Shown: in pieces, positions 1-12,600 of the stretch
Layout of the letters: each line of letters starts with the position of its first letter
How positions within the stretch are numbered: position 1 is the stretch's first letter
DNA from: Nematopogon swammerdamellus
Taxonomy: Eukaryota > Arthropoda > Insecta > Lepidoptera > Adelidae
Length of the DNA stretch: 64,000 nt
Direction: 5' to 3'
Assembly: GCA_946902875.1 (NCBI GenBank)
Contig: OX336342.1
Location: 11,339,523-11,403,522 of the forward strand
The notes under the pieces: generated by a model
Database searches by the model: none
Seen by the model: the letters and a program-made list of their open reading frames with translations, nothing else
Told to the model about the DNA's origin: nothing
Made by a program: the position numbers and the translations under genes

Positions 1-814
1 GAACCCCCCCCCCCCCCCCCCCCCCCCCTGATGACGTAGTTTTATGTTATTTTCTTATCTTAAGGGGTCTGAAGGGAATCGAATTTCGATTGAGCACGGT
101 CCAAAAATCTGTTTTCGAAAAACCTAAAATGTAGGTAGAAGTTTTCGGAAATCGAAAAGTTTGCGCTTTTTATCCAAACATTCCTTTCGTATAGTTTCGG
201 AAACATCCTTCTCGCATCTATATACTCGAGCAGCCACGTTGTGTATTCCCGGCAGAGTGCCGACGGCGCGGAGTATCTTGCGGAATTTATGCACGCCGCC
301 TAACAAAAATGGTTCAGAAAATGTTTCAAACGTTCATATTATAATGGTTCATATAAGTATGTTTCTTTCTACAGCTGGTGAAAAAAAGGACATTGAATTG
401 ACCTTACAATGGTTTGTTCAATCACAGAACTTTAAAATAATTTTCTTTACAACATATCTCCATTAATTATAAAATAAAAAAAAATAATCAAAAGCTAACA
501 AAAATGGTTCATATATATTTTTTAAATGTTTGATACCTATTATAATGGTTCTTTTTTTTTTTATTGACAGCGCGACATATGGCACCAAACCACCCATAAT
601 GTTAAAGTCTGTTTCTACAGCAGAGCAGGCGGCAAAAGGACATCGACCTTGAGCGTTCAGCTCCCTCGCACTAATGTGGCGCGCAAATGGCATTTCATTG
701 AGATTTATGTTATTTGTTTTATTTCCGAAATTTCGGGAATTCCCGACTGAAATTTCCCGAAATCGGGAATGATAGTTTTCCCGTTTAAAAATTTAACACT
801 TTGTTGCATTTCAG
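1..814. other. LTN1 first visible intron: poly-C edge and LINE tail
   Basis: Bases 6-28 are an uninterrupted C run at the window edge. About 545-705 resembles, in minus orientation, the 3' end of a Jockey-type LINE family that recurs at 6.1, 16.1, 24.1 and 46.5 kb: poly-T, then a CGCGACATATGGC-like start, diverged afterwards. Bases 719-785 are a run of TTTCCCGAAATCGGG-like repeats. I see no coding exon. Confidence 0.4.
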
Positions 815-3614
815 CCCTCGAGCAGCGGTCGGAGTGCAGAGTTGCTTGGAAGTGTGCCGGCTGGTTTCTTAGGCTTTTCAAGTGTCACAATGGATTCTAA
901 GTCTTTACCGTTGGCTTTCCCGCTGTCGCTCGAATGCCCAGAGGGGGATCTAGAGACAGAGTTCCAGCTCGTTATAAAGAAATTGTCCAAGAAAGATCCC
1001 ATCACTAAGACCAAGGTCGTATGTGCTTATTACGGTGTTGCTGTTGGTGTAATTTTGTCTATTATATATGTCAAATGTGGTTAATTTATTTTATTTTAAA
1101 CAAGGAAAGCTACCACTTTGGAATAATATTGACACAGATGCCTGAGTATGCATGTTAGGTATTGGAAAACAATATGGTTGATGCTCGCTTCATGTGGAAT
1201 TGTCCCACACATTTCAATGTTATCATGAAATATTTTCTCTTGCTTGATGGTGCTTTCACAAAACTATTACACTTTATTATAGCTACATAAGACATACCTG
1301 ATGTTTTTAAGTTGACCCTGTTATTCATTACATTAATTTAAAATTTTTACGGATAAACAGTGGTTTTTCAAAAAAACTAACATGCATCGTTCTTATACGA
1401 AAATTTAGGTAGACTTAAATTTGCGTATAAGAGCAGTCTGACGTTTGGTACAACGGACACCAGATGTCGGCTCCAGGCATTCCCGGGGTCCCGTGAAGTA
1501 GCGGGCGAAACATCGACTTATGTAAGTCTTTTTAAGAAACCACTGTTTACCTATCCGTAAAAATTTAAAATGAGTGTACATAAGAGATACTTACTTATTT
1601 ACTTATTGATTAAGTATTTTAATGTGATTATGTCATTCCTCACCAATAATCAACATAATAAATGCACCTGTGATGTAATCATACTTACTTGGTGATGTGG
1701 AAGGAATGGACAATACAGTAGATAGTATCTACCTATATTATCATTGTCAAACTATACTTTATAATGAATAATATTTCAGGCTCTACAAGAATTCAGCGAG
1801 TTGGTAAAGGAGAAGAGCTTGGATGAGGTAACAAAAGTGCTTCCGTACTGGGCACGACTGTACCGAATTCTCACGAATGACACCGAACATAAAGTGAGAG
1901 AAACAACACAGGTTAACTTTATCATTTTCTTACGTTGCTTTTTATCACTTTTGGTTGTACATGTAAGAAGGGCCTACTTAGCTGGAAAATATATACTTGG
2001 AGCCATGTTCAAAACTGATAACCCGATAATAAATATGTTATACAAGCTGTCAGAAATAACAGCCCATTTATATTGACAGAAGGAAGGTGTCTAACTGAAC
2101 TTGCAATGGCTTCACCGAACATATTGGGGCCCATTGGCAGTAGAGGAGGGTATCAATCGAGGATGGGACTAGCGAGTGGCCACTTTGTTCTCCAGCGTTG
2201 TACGGCTTGCATCAAGCCCTCTTAAGCTAGTCTGCGATGCGATTAGGACGCGGAGAATCACCAGTACCGCTCTCGACATACCTCTCTCTGCCTATCCATA
2301 TTCTGTAGTATGCATCCAGTGACCTTTCGAAGCTCCCTCCATATATGAGCTTAACGTCGATCTTGGCAGGCCTAGATTCTTGAAGAAACTCTAGAGCAGT
2401 GGTACCCATAATTTTTTCTATGAAGATCTACCTACAAAAAATGAAAGGTTGTGAGATCGACACTTGTACCAAAGGTTTTCGTTGTTAAATAATTTGTAGT
2501 AATTTTTGTTGGAATTGAAAACTATGTTCACTACATCCTTTATATTTGTTACTATTGCGGTCCTGGTGGAAGACGACACCACCCGGAAAATGTTAAATCA
2601 CATCAAATATTATGAATTCCTCCATGTTTCAACGAGTCACTTCTACTTCTACATATTTTAAGCGATCGACCTAAAAGCCTTTTGCGATCGACCGGTTGAT
2701 CGCGATCAACCGTTTGGGCACCACTCCTCTAGAGCGACTTCGCTGGTAGTCCTCCATTGATATTAATATCTTCATATACTGAAACGAATGCAACATTTCA
2801 TGACATGGCAAAAACATTTCAGACCACGCATGGCGTCATCGTGGACAAGTGCGGTAGGTCCATTGCTCCGTACTTAAAGCAAATCATACCAACATGGCTC
2901 ACGGCTCAGTATGACAACTTCGCGCCTGCAGCTTCGAGTGCCCAGGCATCACTACAGGTAAGAATAATAGTTGTAATGTACATTATTTTTGTATGAAAAA
3001 ATTATCCACATCTGTCTACCAATTACCAGACTACAGAAGTTTTGCATGCTTAGCATGTTATTATTTTCTGTATTTAACAGGGTGCATTTCCTGAGAGCAA
3101 GCTGCCAGAAGTGATATCGTTTTGCAAAGCCGAGGTGATGTCTCACATCTCCACAAACTTAATTGGTGATAGTCAAGCTATCAATAGCAAGTAAGTCAGT
3201 TTACTGTATTTTTTAATTATAAAGACTGTTCTTACTGCTTGCAGTTATGAAGCGGAGGGTGGTCTATTCTGTTCCACAACTTCTTTTCTAAGACTGCTGA
3301 AAATAAAAACAATTAAATACCTATCTTTGATTTTGAATAGTTGGATGTTGGACATATGGGAATTTTTTATTTCAGTTGACCCAACGTGGAGATAATACTG
3401 CCCCTCTATTTAACATATATTTTTGCAGAGCGTTGTCCCCAGAAGTGATAGAGATGAGGTACCAGCGGCTCACCATGGGGACACTGCAGGGCTACGATTA
3501 TTTCACCAAGCACCTTCCCGACAAGCACTCGGAGTACCTGTGGACTGAGCAGATCCAGATATTGGACTCCAAGAAGTTCTGGACTTTAGCCTCCGACAAG
3601 TGTTCTCAGATAAG
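815..3614 (+). CDS. LTN1: LTN1 exons 1-5: conserved N-terminal domain
   Basis: This block encodes the listerin N-terminus that in characterised homologues contacts the 60S subunit and NEMF/Rqc2. Visible landmarks are GRSAELLGSVPAGFLGF, then KKLSKKDPITKTK joined across the first intron to ALQEF, then VLPYWARLY, then KCGRSIAPYLKQIIPTWL and FAPAASSAQASLQ. These follow the family order (KKLSKKD, LPYW, LAPYLK, ..W..AQ.D). Exon 4 ends in phase 2 and exon 5 supplies the third base, giving SKALSPEV. The next reading-frame stop lies inside each intron, which supports the chosen donors. Confidence 0.92.
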
Positions 3615-6600
3615 GTATGCACAGTCTATTGAATGTCAAGTCCGTAGTTAGTAGTTTTAGTAGCAGTGAAGTTAAGGAATTAAAAATATGGAACTAAAGA
3701 GAATAAACATGGAACTCCATTTTCTATAAGTTGAATGCCATTTTGTAAAATGTCCCAATAGTACCAGTTGTAAAGTTACATCCCCACTATGTCTCTCGCC
3801 AAACCCGCACAAGCCGAGACGTCCCACACGGCCTGTGTTGACGCCCGGGCCCGGGCGACGTGCGAGATTGGGACCCGACTTAGGCTGGTCCAGTTCATTC
3901 CTCTCGGCACCATGTAAAAGTGCGGACTTGCCGCACGGCTTTCCACGAGTTAGCTTTTTCACAACTATCTGTCTACTAACGCAAAATACTTCTGTCGGCT
4001 GGCACGTCTCCACTACAGTGTAGGTGGCGACTTGTCATCAAACTCGGCATAGTGGGGGAAGTGGGAACGTGCTTTAATATTCAAATAGTATTATTGCAAT
4101 TATGTTTTAATAAATGAATGAAAGTCTGAAAATTTTTATTTAAAAAAAAAATTCCAAAGAAGCATAAATTTGATCTTAGGTGGCGGCAATGATGTGCCAT
4201 ATTTAGGGCATGAATTTATAATATATTTATGTAAACACATAATTTTGGCCTATTTCAGGCCTTGAACGTATTGTGTAAAAATTTTCAATTTCTAGGAGCG
4301 CTTGGTTCGGTGTAATATCGAGACAAATTGAAAGATTCCCGCAGCAATTGGGAGAAGCCTACGGTGCAAAAATTACAAAAGTCCTCGTCAACAACCTGAT
4401 TGAGAAGGACCCGCTCGTTGCGATGCAGCTTTGGGAATGTTTTCTCCTCTTGACTGCACATATGAAGGTTTGTTTTTATACAGGACCTCTACCTGGATGT
4501 AAAAGTGTAAATACATGTGTAAAACATTGCTATATTAATTGACTTTCTCCACCCAGTTAATGAGTGAAAGTGCTTAGTTTCCTAGGATTATTTCCCCTCT
4601 TAATGCTGACTGTATGTGGCAGAGAAGGTCAATCAATTGAAACTCAATATGGTGAATATTTATTGGTGTTCATAATTCTTGGTTCTAACAAATTCTGGTG
4701 TGTCTTCAGGGCTGGTACTCATGGGTAGAAAAGAAGGAACAGCTTGGAGAGAGAATACTAGACGTGCTGGAGAACGGAGGCTGGGGCAACGCTACTCACC
4801 TGGCCACCATTATACTGCCTTTGCTGGCCAACTTGCCCGAGGAGATGTTGACCAAAGAATTTTATTCCAAATTCTTTGTCGCCATGATCAATGGGTATGT
4901 CTTTATTTCGATTCATACTGATGCGAAATGTGTTGATCACTTGTTCATGCTCTCTAAACAAGTACTCTTTTTGAATTTATTTTATTTCCTCCAGGTTGAA
5001 TAAAAAAGCAGTATTGGCTTCCAAAAGTCATCGTCAGTCGTGTCTTACAACAATTGGAGAGTGTTTGAAGTATGTGTCTATTCATCAAATTGATACATTC
5101 GCCGTTGAAATTGTAACTGCAGCACTTAGGACTTGGCTCGAGAGGATTCTGGAATCTCCATATGAAACCCAAACACGTCACAACATCATCAAATATTCGG
5201 CCACCTGCATGGTGTCTCTAATAAAGTATTGGCTAAGACAAATAAGAGAAAACACAAACAGTGAAAAGTACAATCAGCTAGTGAGGAATTTCTGGCAGAA
5301 TAAGTGTTCGACCATCGTATACCAGATCGAAAAACTTGGTGTGGACCACGCGGAGGTATCCCAAAGTATCGAAGGCCACATACTCCTGCTCCAGACGCTC
5401 AGTGTGTCTTATGAACAGGGCACTAAGAAACGGGTAACAATAAAATTCAAAGTGGATGAAGAAACTGAAGTAGACAAATTAAACTCTGAAGATAAATCTG
5501 AAAGTGATTCAGAAATGCAAGAAACGTACAAGCATAACTTGAATCAGCTAATATACACAACATGCTCCCAGTACTTGCTGTTTGCTGACCAAAAGCAGAT
5601 ATCGCTGCCGGTGTTTAGTCCACTGTACACTCTTCTAAATGAGTTCAACAGCAAAGATTTGTTTGTTGCAATTCAACGCAGCTTCCCGAGGTGTATTGGA
5701 AACGAAGAATCGTTGCTTGGCTTGTATGATCGGGTGTTTAAAAAGTGGATGTCCGATGACACAATGAGGTGCAAGGAAGTGGTGCATATGACATTCCTGC
5801 TACTACCGCACATGAACAGCGAAGAGCAGAGAGTCGTTTTTAAGAGCTTCAATCAGGTGAATACCAGAATATTGTGTTTTTTACTTACTTTTGAAGAAAG
5901 AGGAGAAGATCGAAAGAGCATTATTATGTAGAACTAGCTTTTGCCGCGGCTTCCCTCCGTATGACTTTTTTTGCTCACAGCAGAAAATCGATAGTGGTTC
6001 TTGAGTTTGTACATTACATGGCCGCCGCTCGCCCATAGAAACTTCACTGTATTAATAAGGATAATGAGAATAAATGTTTTATTAGATTTTTTATAATTTT
6101 TTTTTATTGAAAGCGCCACATATGGCGCCGAGCCACCCATAAGGTGTCTAACGACGCCCATGGACATTCGTTTGTATGCGGGGGTTGCGAATGCCATGCC
6201 GGCCTGACAGGCGCCCATTCACGCCTCTTGAAGGTCCCGAGACTACTTGGGGGGAATATATGAGCAGGGAGAGCGTTCCAGAGTTTACCGGTTCTGTAGA
6301 GGAAAGATCTGCAGAATCGATTAGTAAGCATTCGCGGTAAGTCCAGCGTATAGGGATGCAATCCCTGCCCAGTGCGTGTGGTGCGAAGGTGGAAAGGGGA
6401 CGGCGATAGATAGATGTAAATCCGAAAATGAAGAGAATAATTCATCCCCGGCCAAAATTGGAACCGCCGGTTCAATGACTCAAGCCGCCGGCACATTAGC
6501 CCACTTCGCCACTGGGCCGATGAATTATCTCCAAATCTCGAATAGTTGCGTCTTCCAGCTAGTGTATTACGCAAGTTTCTGTGTTCTGTCCACTTGCTGA

Positions 6601-9600
6601 TTCCATATTGATTCATACACTGTTGTCATTAATAAAAATTAGTTATAAAAATTCAAAATGTTTCAAATTATATTTTTCAGTTTGTGCCGTCGGTTGTGGA
6701 ACAGATTATTTCAATGTGTCTGTCCTACCCGTATAACTCATACGATTACGTTTCTGAGTGGATGAAGAGTGAAGTGGTGGACCTCACTCTGGCCTCCATC
6801 TGCAAGAGGCTCGTGAGTAACGTAGACAGCCACTCCAAGAATCTGTTGCTTATGGCGTTCTCGCAGGACCGTGAGGGTGGTGAGTTTTAATTTCACTCAT
6901 GCTATTGATTGATGGTTCTAAAAACATTCAGAGAAGAAGATAAAGTCTAACCGCACTTAGAGTAACTCCACTGCAACGGAGCGGCGCGTTACGCATAAAT
7001 ATATTTTTGATTTGATTCACGCTCATCAAAATATAATTTGTATCAGATAAACTACAGCGGCGCTGCACGGCGTGGCAAGCAATTAAACATATATACCGCT
7101 CCGCTACACTTTCACGCGATGCGACCCATAAGTCATCTGAATCTCTCAGTTTAACGTGTTTCTAGTACCCATATAACTGAATAAGTTTCAAACACGGCTC
7201 CTTATCCATGTCGCGATTGAGCGAGGGACACAACGCCCGTCCTGAGTGGGGGCACCAATAGTAGTGAGGCCTATTTTGACCTTTGAGCATCGACAAAAAC
7301 CGACAACTAACGGATCTGCAGCGGCAGTCCTCGGACGAGGCACGTACTGACCAACCAAGCCTTTGCCTCGTGAGGTTGCTCGCTCAGTCAGACCGCAGCT
7401 ATTTATTAGCACCCATCCATCGCCACAGGAGTTATGCTTTCATACGATGATGTAAGATTTGTTCAGCTTTATTTGTTATAGAAGTGTTCTTGCGTGTGGA
7501 GAGAAGAGGTAATGGAGATTCCTTACACCTTGGTACCTGAAACAGTGGATTTATTTAAACATAAAATTCCTAACGATTAAAACTACTATCTTTCTAGATA
7601 TAATAATAAGCGCGAAGGCCTGCTCTGGCATCCTGACTGTTCTGCGTGAAGCTCTGAAGGATCTCGAGTCCCCATACCTGGACATGTGTGCATCACTTGC
7701 GTCGCATCTGGTCACTGTACTTTTGACTGAAGACAAATCCGATGCTTATAAGGAACTGCTTTTGCAGATGTTCCAATTGAATGCTGTTGCAAAAGTGAGT
7801 TAATTCTTTATTTATCCTTTAATTGCCTGGCAAAGAGAGTTAATTCTTTATTTAAACTTGAATTGCCTGCTTGCCTTTTCACATAGCCCAATTTGAATGT
7901 ATTAACTCCAATGAAAATGTTATAAACCTCCCCTTAATATTTGAAGACACTGTAATCTAATTGATAAAATAATATTTGTGAACGTTGTTTTTGCATAGAT
8001 TTCTGAAAAATAATGAAATAAAAGATGCACATGCATTAAATCAATGAAGATCTAAATTGTTTAGTGTTTTAAAAAATTATTTATGAAAGTTTTACTTAAT
8101 TAGCTCTGAAACTGGTTTTGTATCATATGTTGTAGCCAAATGGAAATCTCTCACAAGACACATACTATGAGGTGTTGTCGTCGTGGCATGAGGGGTTGTC
8201 TACTATGGAGGAAGATGACAGGACCACATTCATTGAGATTGCCATTACACACCTCCAGCAGAGCCTGCTTGTTGAGTGAGTATGCATTAATAATTACCTA
8301 CTTTGCCTGTTACCTATATACATAATGTAATTTTATTATTTTATTATGATGGAAAATTTGTTGATTATGAAAAATACTCACACATCCATATGCCATATGG
8401 ATGTGTGAGTATTTTTCTTTGAGATTTTGAGATTGTGATTCGTAGCCAAAGATTGAATGGAAATACCTAGTGATACAAATTTACATATTATTATAAGTAT
8501 TGATTAAAGTTTTTTGAATATTTGTAGATTAAACGAAACACACCGCAGAGATTTCATGGAGCTCATCCTGGGTCTTATGAGCGATTTCAACGTGCACTCT
8601 AAAGCTGAAGAGGTTCTCCCGGAAGTAGTTACTATTGCAAAAGCTCTGTTCTTGGGAGGCAGAGACTACAGCGATATCCAAAGTCACGCTCTCACTTACG
8701 ACTGTTTGACTGGACGGATAAGCTTCTTCTGCGGTAATGATGAAGCTGTCTCCGGAAAAGTAATCAAAGACGCAGTGGTTGATATCCCAAAAGATGTAGA
8801 TCAGATGCTCTTGAAAGCTTACATCCAAAAAAGTTTAATCAGAGCTAAATATCTCCAGAAGGTGGTATTTAGAAAGTTATTAATACCCAGCGTTCATGAG
8901 CAGGACGTGGACAAGACACTGCATTGGGCGTCGACAATACTGTCGGATGAATTTGTTGAGGAATTGTATCTGGATGCCTTGCACGATTGTACAGTGTTGC
9001 ATTCTTTGGAAGAAGCATACTCTTTTGTAAGTGTTAAAGTATACAAAATTATATTGTTTCTGAATAATTTGTAGACAACTAATCAATAAGGTGTTTTAAT
9101 TATTTGTTTTTTTTTTAGCATCAGTCATATACATTTATCAAGTTTGATCGAGAAAGCATATTACTCACTCTCAATGAAGTCGCTGAAGAAATGTCTGCAC
9201 AGAATAAAACTAAATATATGTCATCGCTGTCTTTGAAAGCATATAAGAAAGGCTTTTACTGGTCCATCGCCCGAAGATACTTCGAAAAACTCTCCAACCA
9301 AATATATCAAGAGGATTGTTCGGAGAAATATCATTGTTTGCTCGTAAGTAATAGGAAATGAATAATAATAACATTTAATACAAATATTTTGGGAGGGTTT
9401 CATAACCACCACAATAAACACGTTTAGCAAAAAAAATTAAATGTTTTTGGCATTCGTTTCGAGACATTTTACAAAACATGTCTGTGTTCTACACACTAAA
9501 ACATGCCACAAGGTACCTAAATAGCTTATTATTTGATGTCATTGACTGTCCTGTCCGTGCCGCGCCCGCGCTGCACCCCGCGTGCTGGGCGCTCTCCAGC

Positions 9601-12600
9601 CAAGTTCCTTAACCTTTATATAGTAATCAATCTTAATCAAATTACCTATATCTTTATATAGAAAAAATTTTGTATTCGTGATATTTTTTTAGAAATAGTG
9701 ATGACTCGTACTATTTAGGCAGTGGCAAATATTTTTGTAAATGTAGACTAAGTGGACGTAAAAAAAAAAGTATTCAGCGAAGTTTCTTGACAGTTCTTCT
9801 TCGCTGTAATAATCGAACTGGCAAAATGCTAATGTTAAAGTATGACGAATCCGAGTGCACTGTACTATCTATGGATGATGAATAAAGACTAAAGAATAAA
9901 GAATAAGAGAATATAGAAGAATATAGAAATAAGAATTTTGATTTTAGTGGATATTTTTTCAATAAAGCTAAAGCAGTTTCTGGAGTAAAACCTTGGAGTT
10001 TCTCTTCGCATTAATTTTAAACAATACCTACATACTAGCAGTTCTCGAGTTATACATGGCAATAGGTACCTACATACATACTTGTTTTTCTGCAATTACC
10101 TTGGCTTCACTTGATAAGATTCATGTGAAATTGTTTCCAGTCAGCAGACAAGAAATGCAGCTACAACCATCCTGTTGAACAGGCTGCCCTGGTAGTGAAC
10201 CCTTCAGATGCCGAACCTCGTGTTTCCCATGTGTAAGTAACTCTTACCTAATTTAATGCATACTCTGAACCCTGATGATGTTCTTTTTGTGTTTTCATTC
10301 ATGCAGCCAGCGCGGGAGGACTGAACATTAATATATAGTTTTTTGTTTCTTCATATTTTTGTATACTTATGCACCGGCGGGTGGTCGGCGCGATCTTGGC
10401 GTTCGGACTCTTAATATCAAGGTCCGGGTTTAGAATCTAGCTGACGTGCACCAATGAGTTATGAGTTATGAATTATGATTGAAAAATTTCTCGCGGACGT
10501 ACACAAATGAGTACATATGTACCTAGATCTGCTGTTTCACTCTTCAGAACCGGTGTAAAAATATTCATCACGACAAGAATGAGTCAGTTAAAAATAATAT
10601 AAAAAAATTGTTTAAACATCTTTCACTATATTTACTTAGTTATACCCTTTTTGGGATATTCAAATGTGTGTATTTATATAATATATATGATATAATATTG
10701 ATACACTTTTATTTCAGGGATTTGATGAATGAAGATTGGGATTACTTGGTTCGAGTAACAGTTGAAATATACAATGTCACGAACCAAGTGAATGAAAACT
10801 GCGAGAGTATACCCAAAGCGAAACTAGACGAAATTTTCATCATCATGTGCAAGCATATCCTTGGGATCGAGGTAGCAAAGACGTGGTGGGGTGCAGCTAA
10901 GGTGCGTGCTACGCTTGCTCGAAATGTATAGTAATTTGTATCTTAACAGATCAGCCTCCGATCTTCTTGATCAAGTACGTTTGCGGAAAGCAGTGGTTCC
11001 TTACCGCTGAAGGCCAGGATGACTTAAGGAAAATTGTAGAGGCATAGGTCCAGCAGTGGGCACTTACACATTGACTGATTGACTGAGTTCTTGATGAGCG
11101 GTAATATAAACCGACTGAAGCGTTACCAAATTCTAGCTCTGGAGATATAATAAAAAATAATTACATAAGTCTTCATTTATGATGAGCATCATTAATGAAT
11201 GACTTCACTCACTACCCGTTCAGCTTCTTTCACAAAATGTGCTACAGGTTCTATTCTGTAGATAGCGAAAGCTAAAAATACAAAAATGTCATCATAGATG
11301 GTGAGCTAAACAATTTTTTTTTCATCGTAGAGAGTTCGGCGTAAGAAATGCCCGCGCACTGTAACAAAATGGAAGAAATTGAATGTGAAACATTTTTATA
11401 ACATAACCTGAAAGAATGTTTCAAATTTCTACAGGTTGTATTGGTGGCGCACGCAACACTGAAGCTGCTCAAAGCACTTCAAGGTTTTATAGCCACCATA
11501 CAGGACACTCCTTCAGATTGCAGATCTTCTATGGAAGAGCATCGTTTAAATGAATGGAACTTCTTATGGAATGTGGATTGTACTAAACATCTTTATAGCC
11601 TGATACTCAGCATACTTGGTGAGCCCTTTATTTCCACTAGCTAGTGTTGTCAAATTAAACGGTACGGGTAATTCTTGAGGAAATTAGGAAGTAAGCAGTA
11701 TGAATTCCTAGAAACTTGTTTTCATCTCTAAAATCACTATTACAGCAGATTATATTTGAGAGTGATCACTCTCACTTGATATGCCATTGGAAAGATTTCA
11801 TGAGAGCACGGCACAGATTTTTAAAAATTATACTTTCTAATGTTTTCCTTGAATTGAGAACATTATTTTAACTCACCTCACTAAATTGCAAACAGCATTC
11901 AATAACCAAACACCGTATCTTATTTACTTTATTCGTTTGTTCATTCCTATTTCAGAGGAGGCTGAGAACATGAAAAAGCTGAGCATGACTCACGTAATCC
12001 ACATAAGTGGTTTATTGGAAGTGTTTGACGGTCTGGACTGGCGCTCCGCCTGGGGTAGTGCAGAGAGTTCTGGAGCGACCCTGAGCAGGATTAGGAAGAT
12101 TAGTCTCAAAGTGCTCAGTCTGCGTCCTATCGATTACCAACGCCAGTTACTCGCGTACCGTCTACTCAAGGCGATGGTGGAACCTCTAGTTGCTGAAGAC
12201 AGTTAGTAGCGATTATCAACTTCAGGCCTGCATCTTCTTATCCCGTCCTCAGATACCTAGTTCATAGAATCCAAGGCCTAGTCAGCTTCTAAGACTTCTT
12301 TTGTGCACAATAAATGATTTGATTTGATTTGAAAACAGGAATAAAAATATGTCCCAAAAAATTGTCTCCTCGAAAAATATGTCTGCCTCGGAGATTGCAC
12401 GGATGTTCGTTTTTTTTTTGGAAACTGACATGGCTGACTTCTTCACCTACAGATGTCAACCCATAACACCTTGGTGAACTAGCTGCCATGTCATTGCTTC
12501 CCTTTGGTCGTGCCGGCTACACCGAACTGGACGGAAAACACGAACTAACCTAGCCACTTCGACCGATCTTTCATTCGGTGCAGCGGTATCAACCCGGGTG

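Noticed and set aside
161..466. 101-codon frame as the missing LTN1 first exon
   Set aside because: No resemblance to the basic listerin start, and no fitting donor with phase 0 to 815.
2227..2409. Small minus-strand gene
   Set aside because: It is the C-terminal end of the R2-like retrotransposon also present at 61.6 kb.
3672..4013. 113-codon minus-strand frame as a gene
   Set aside because: Inside an LTN1 intron, GC-rich repeat-like block, no domain.
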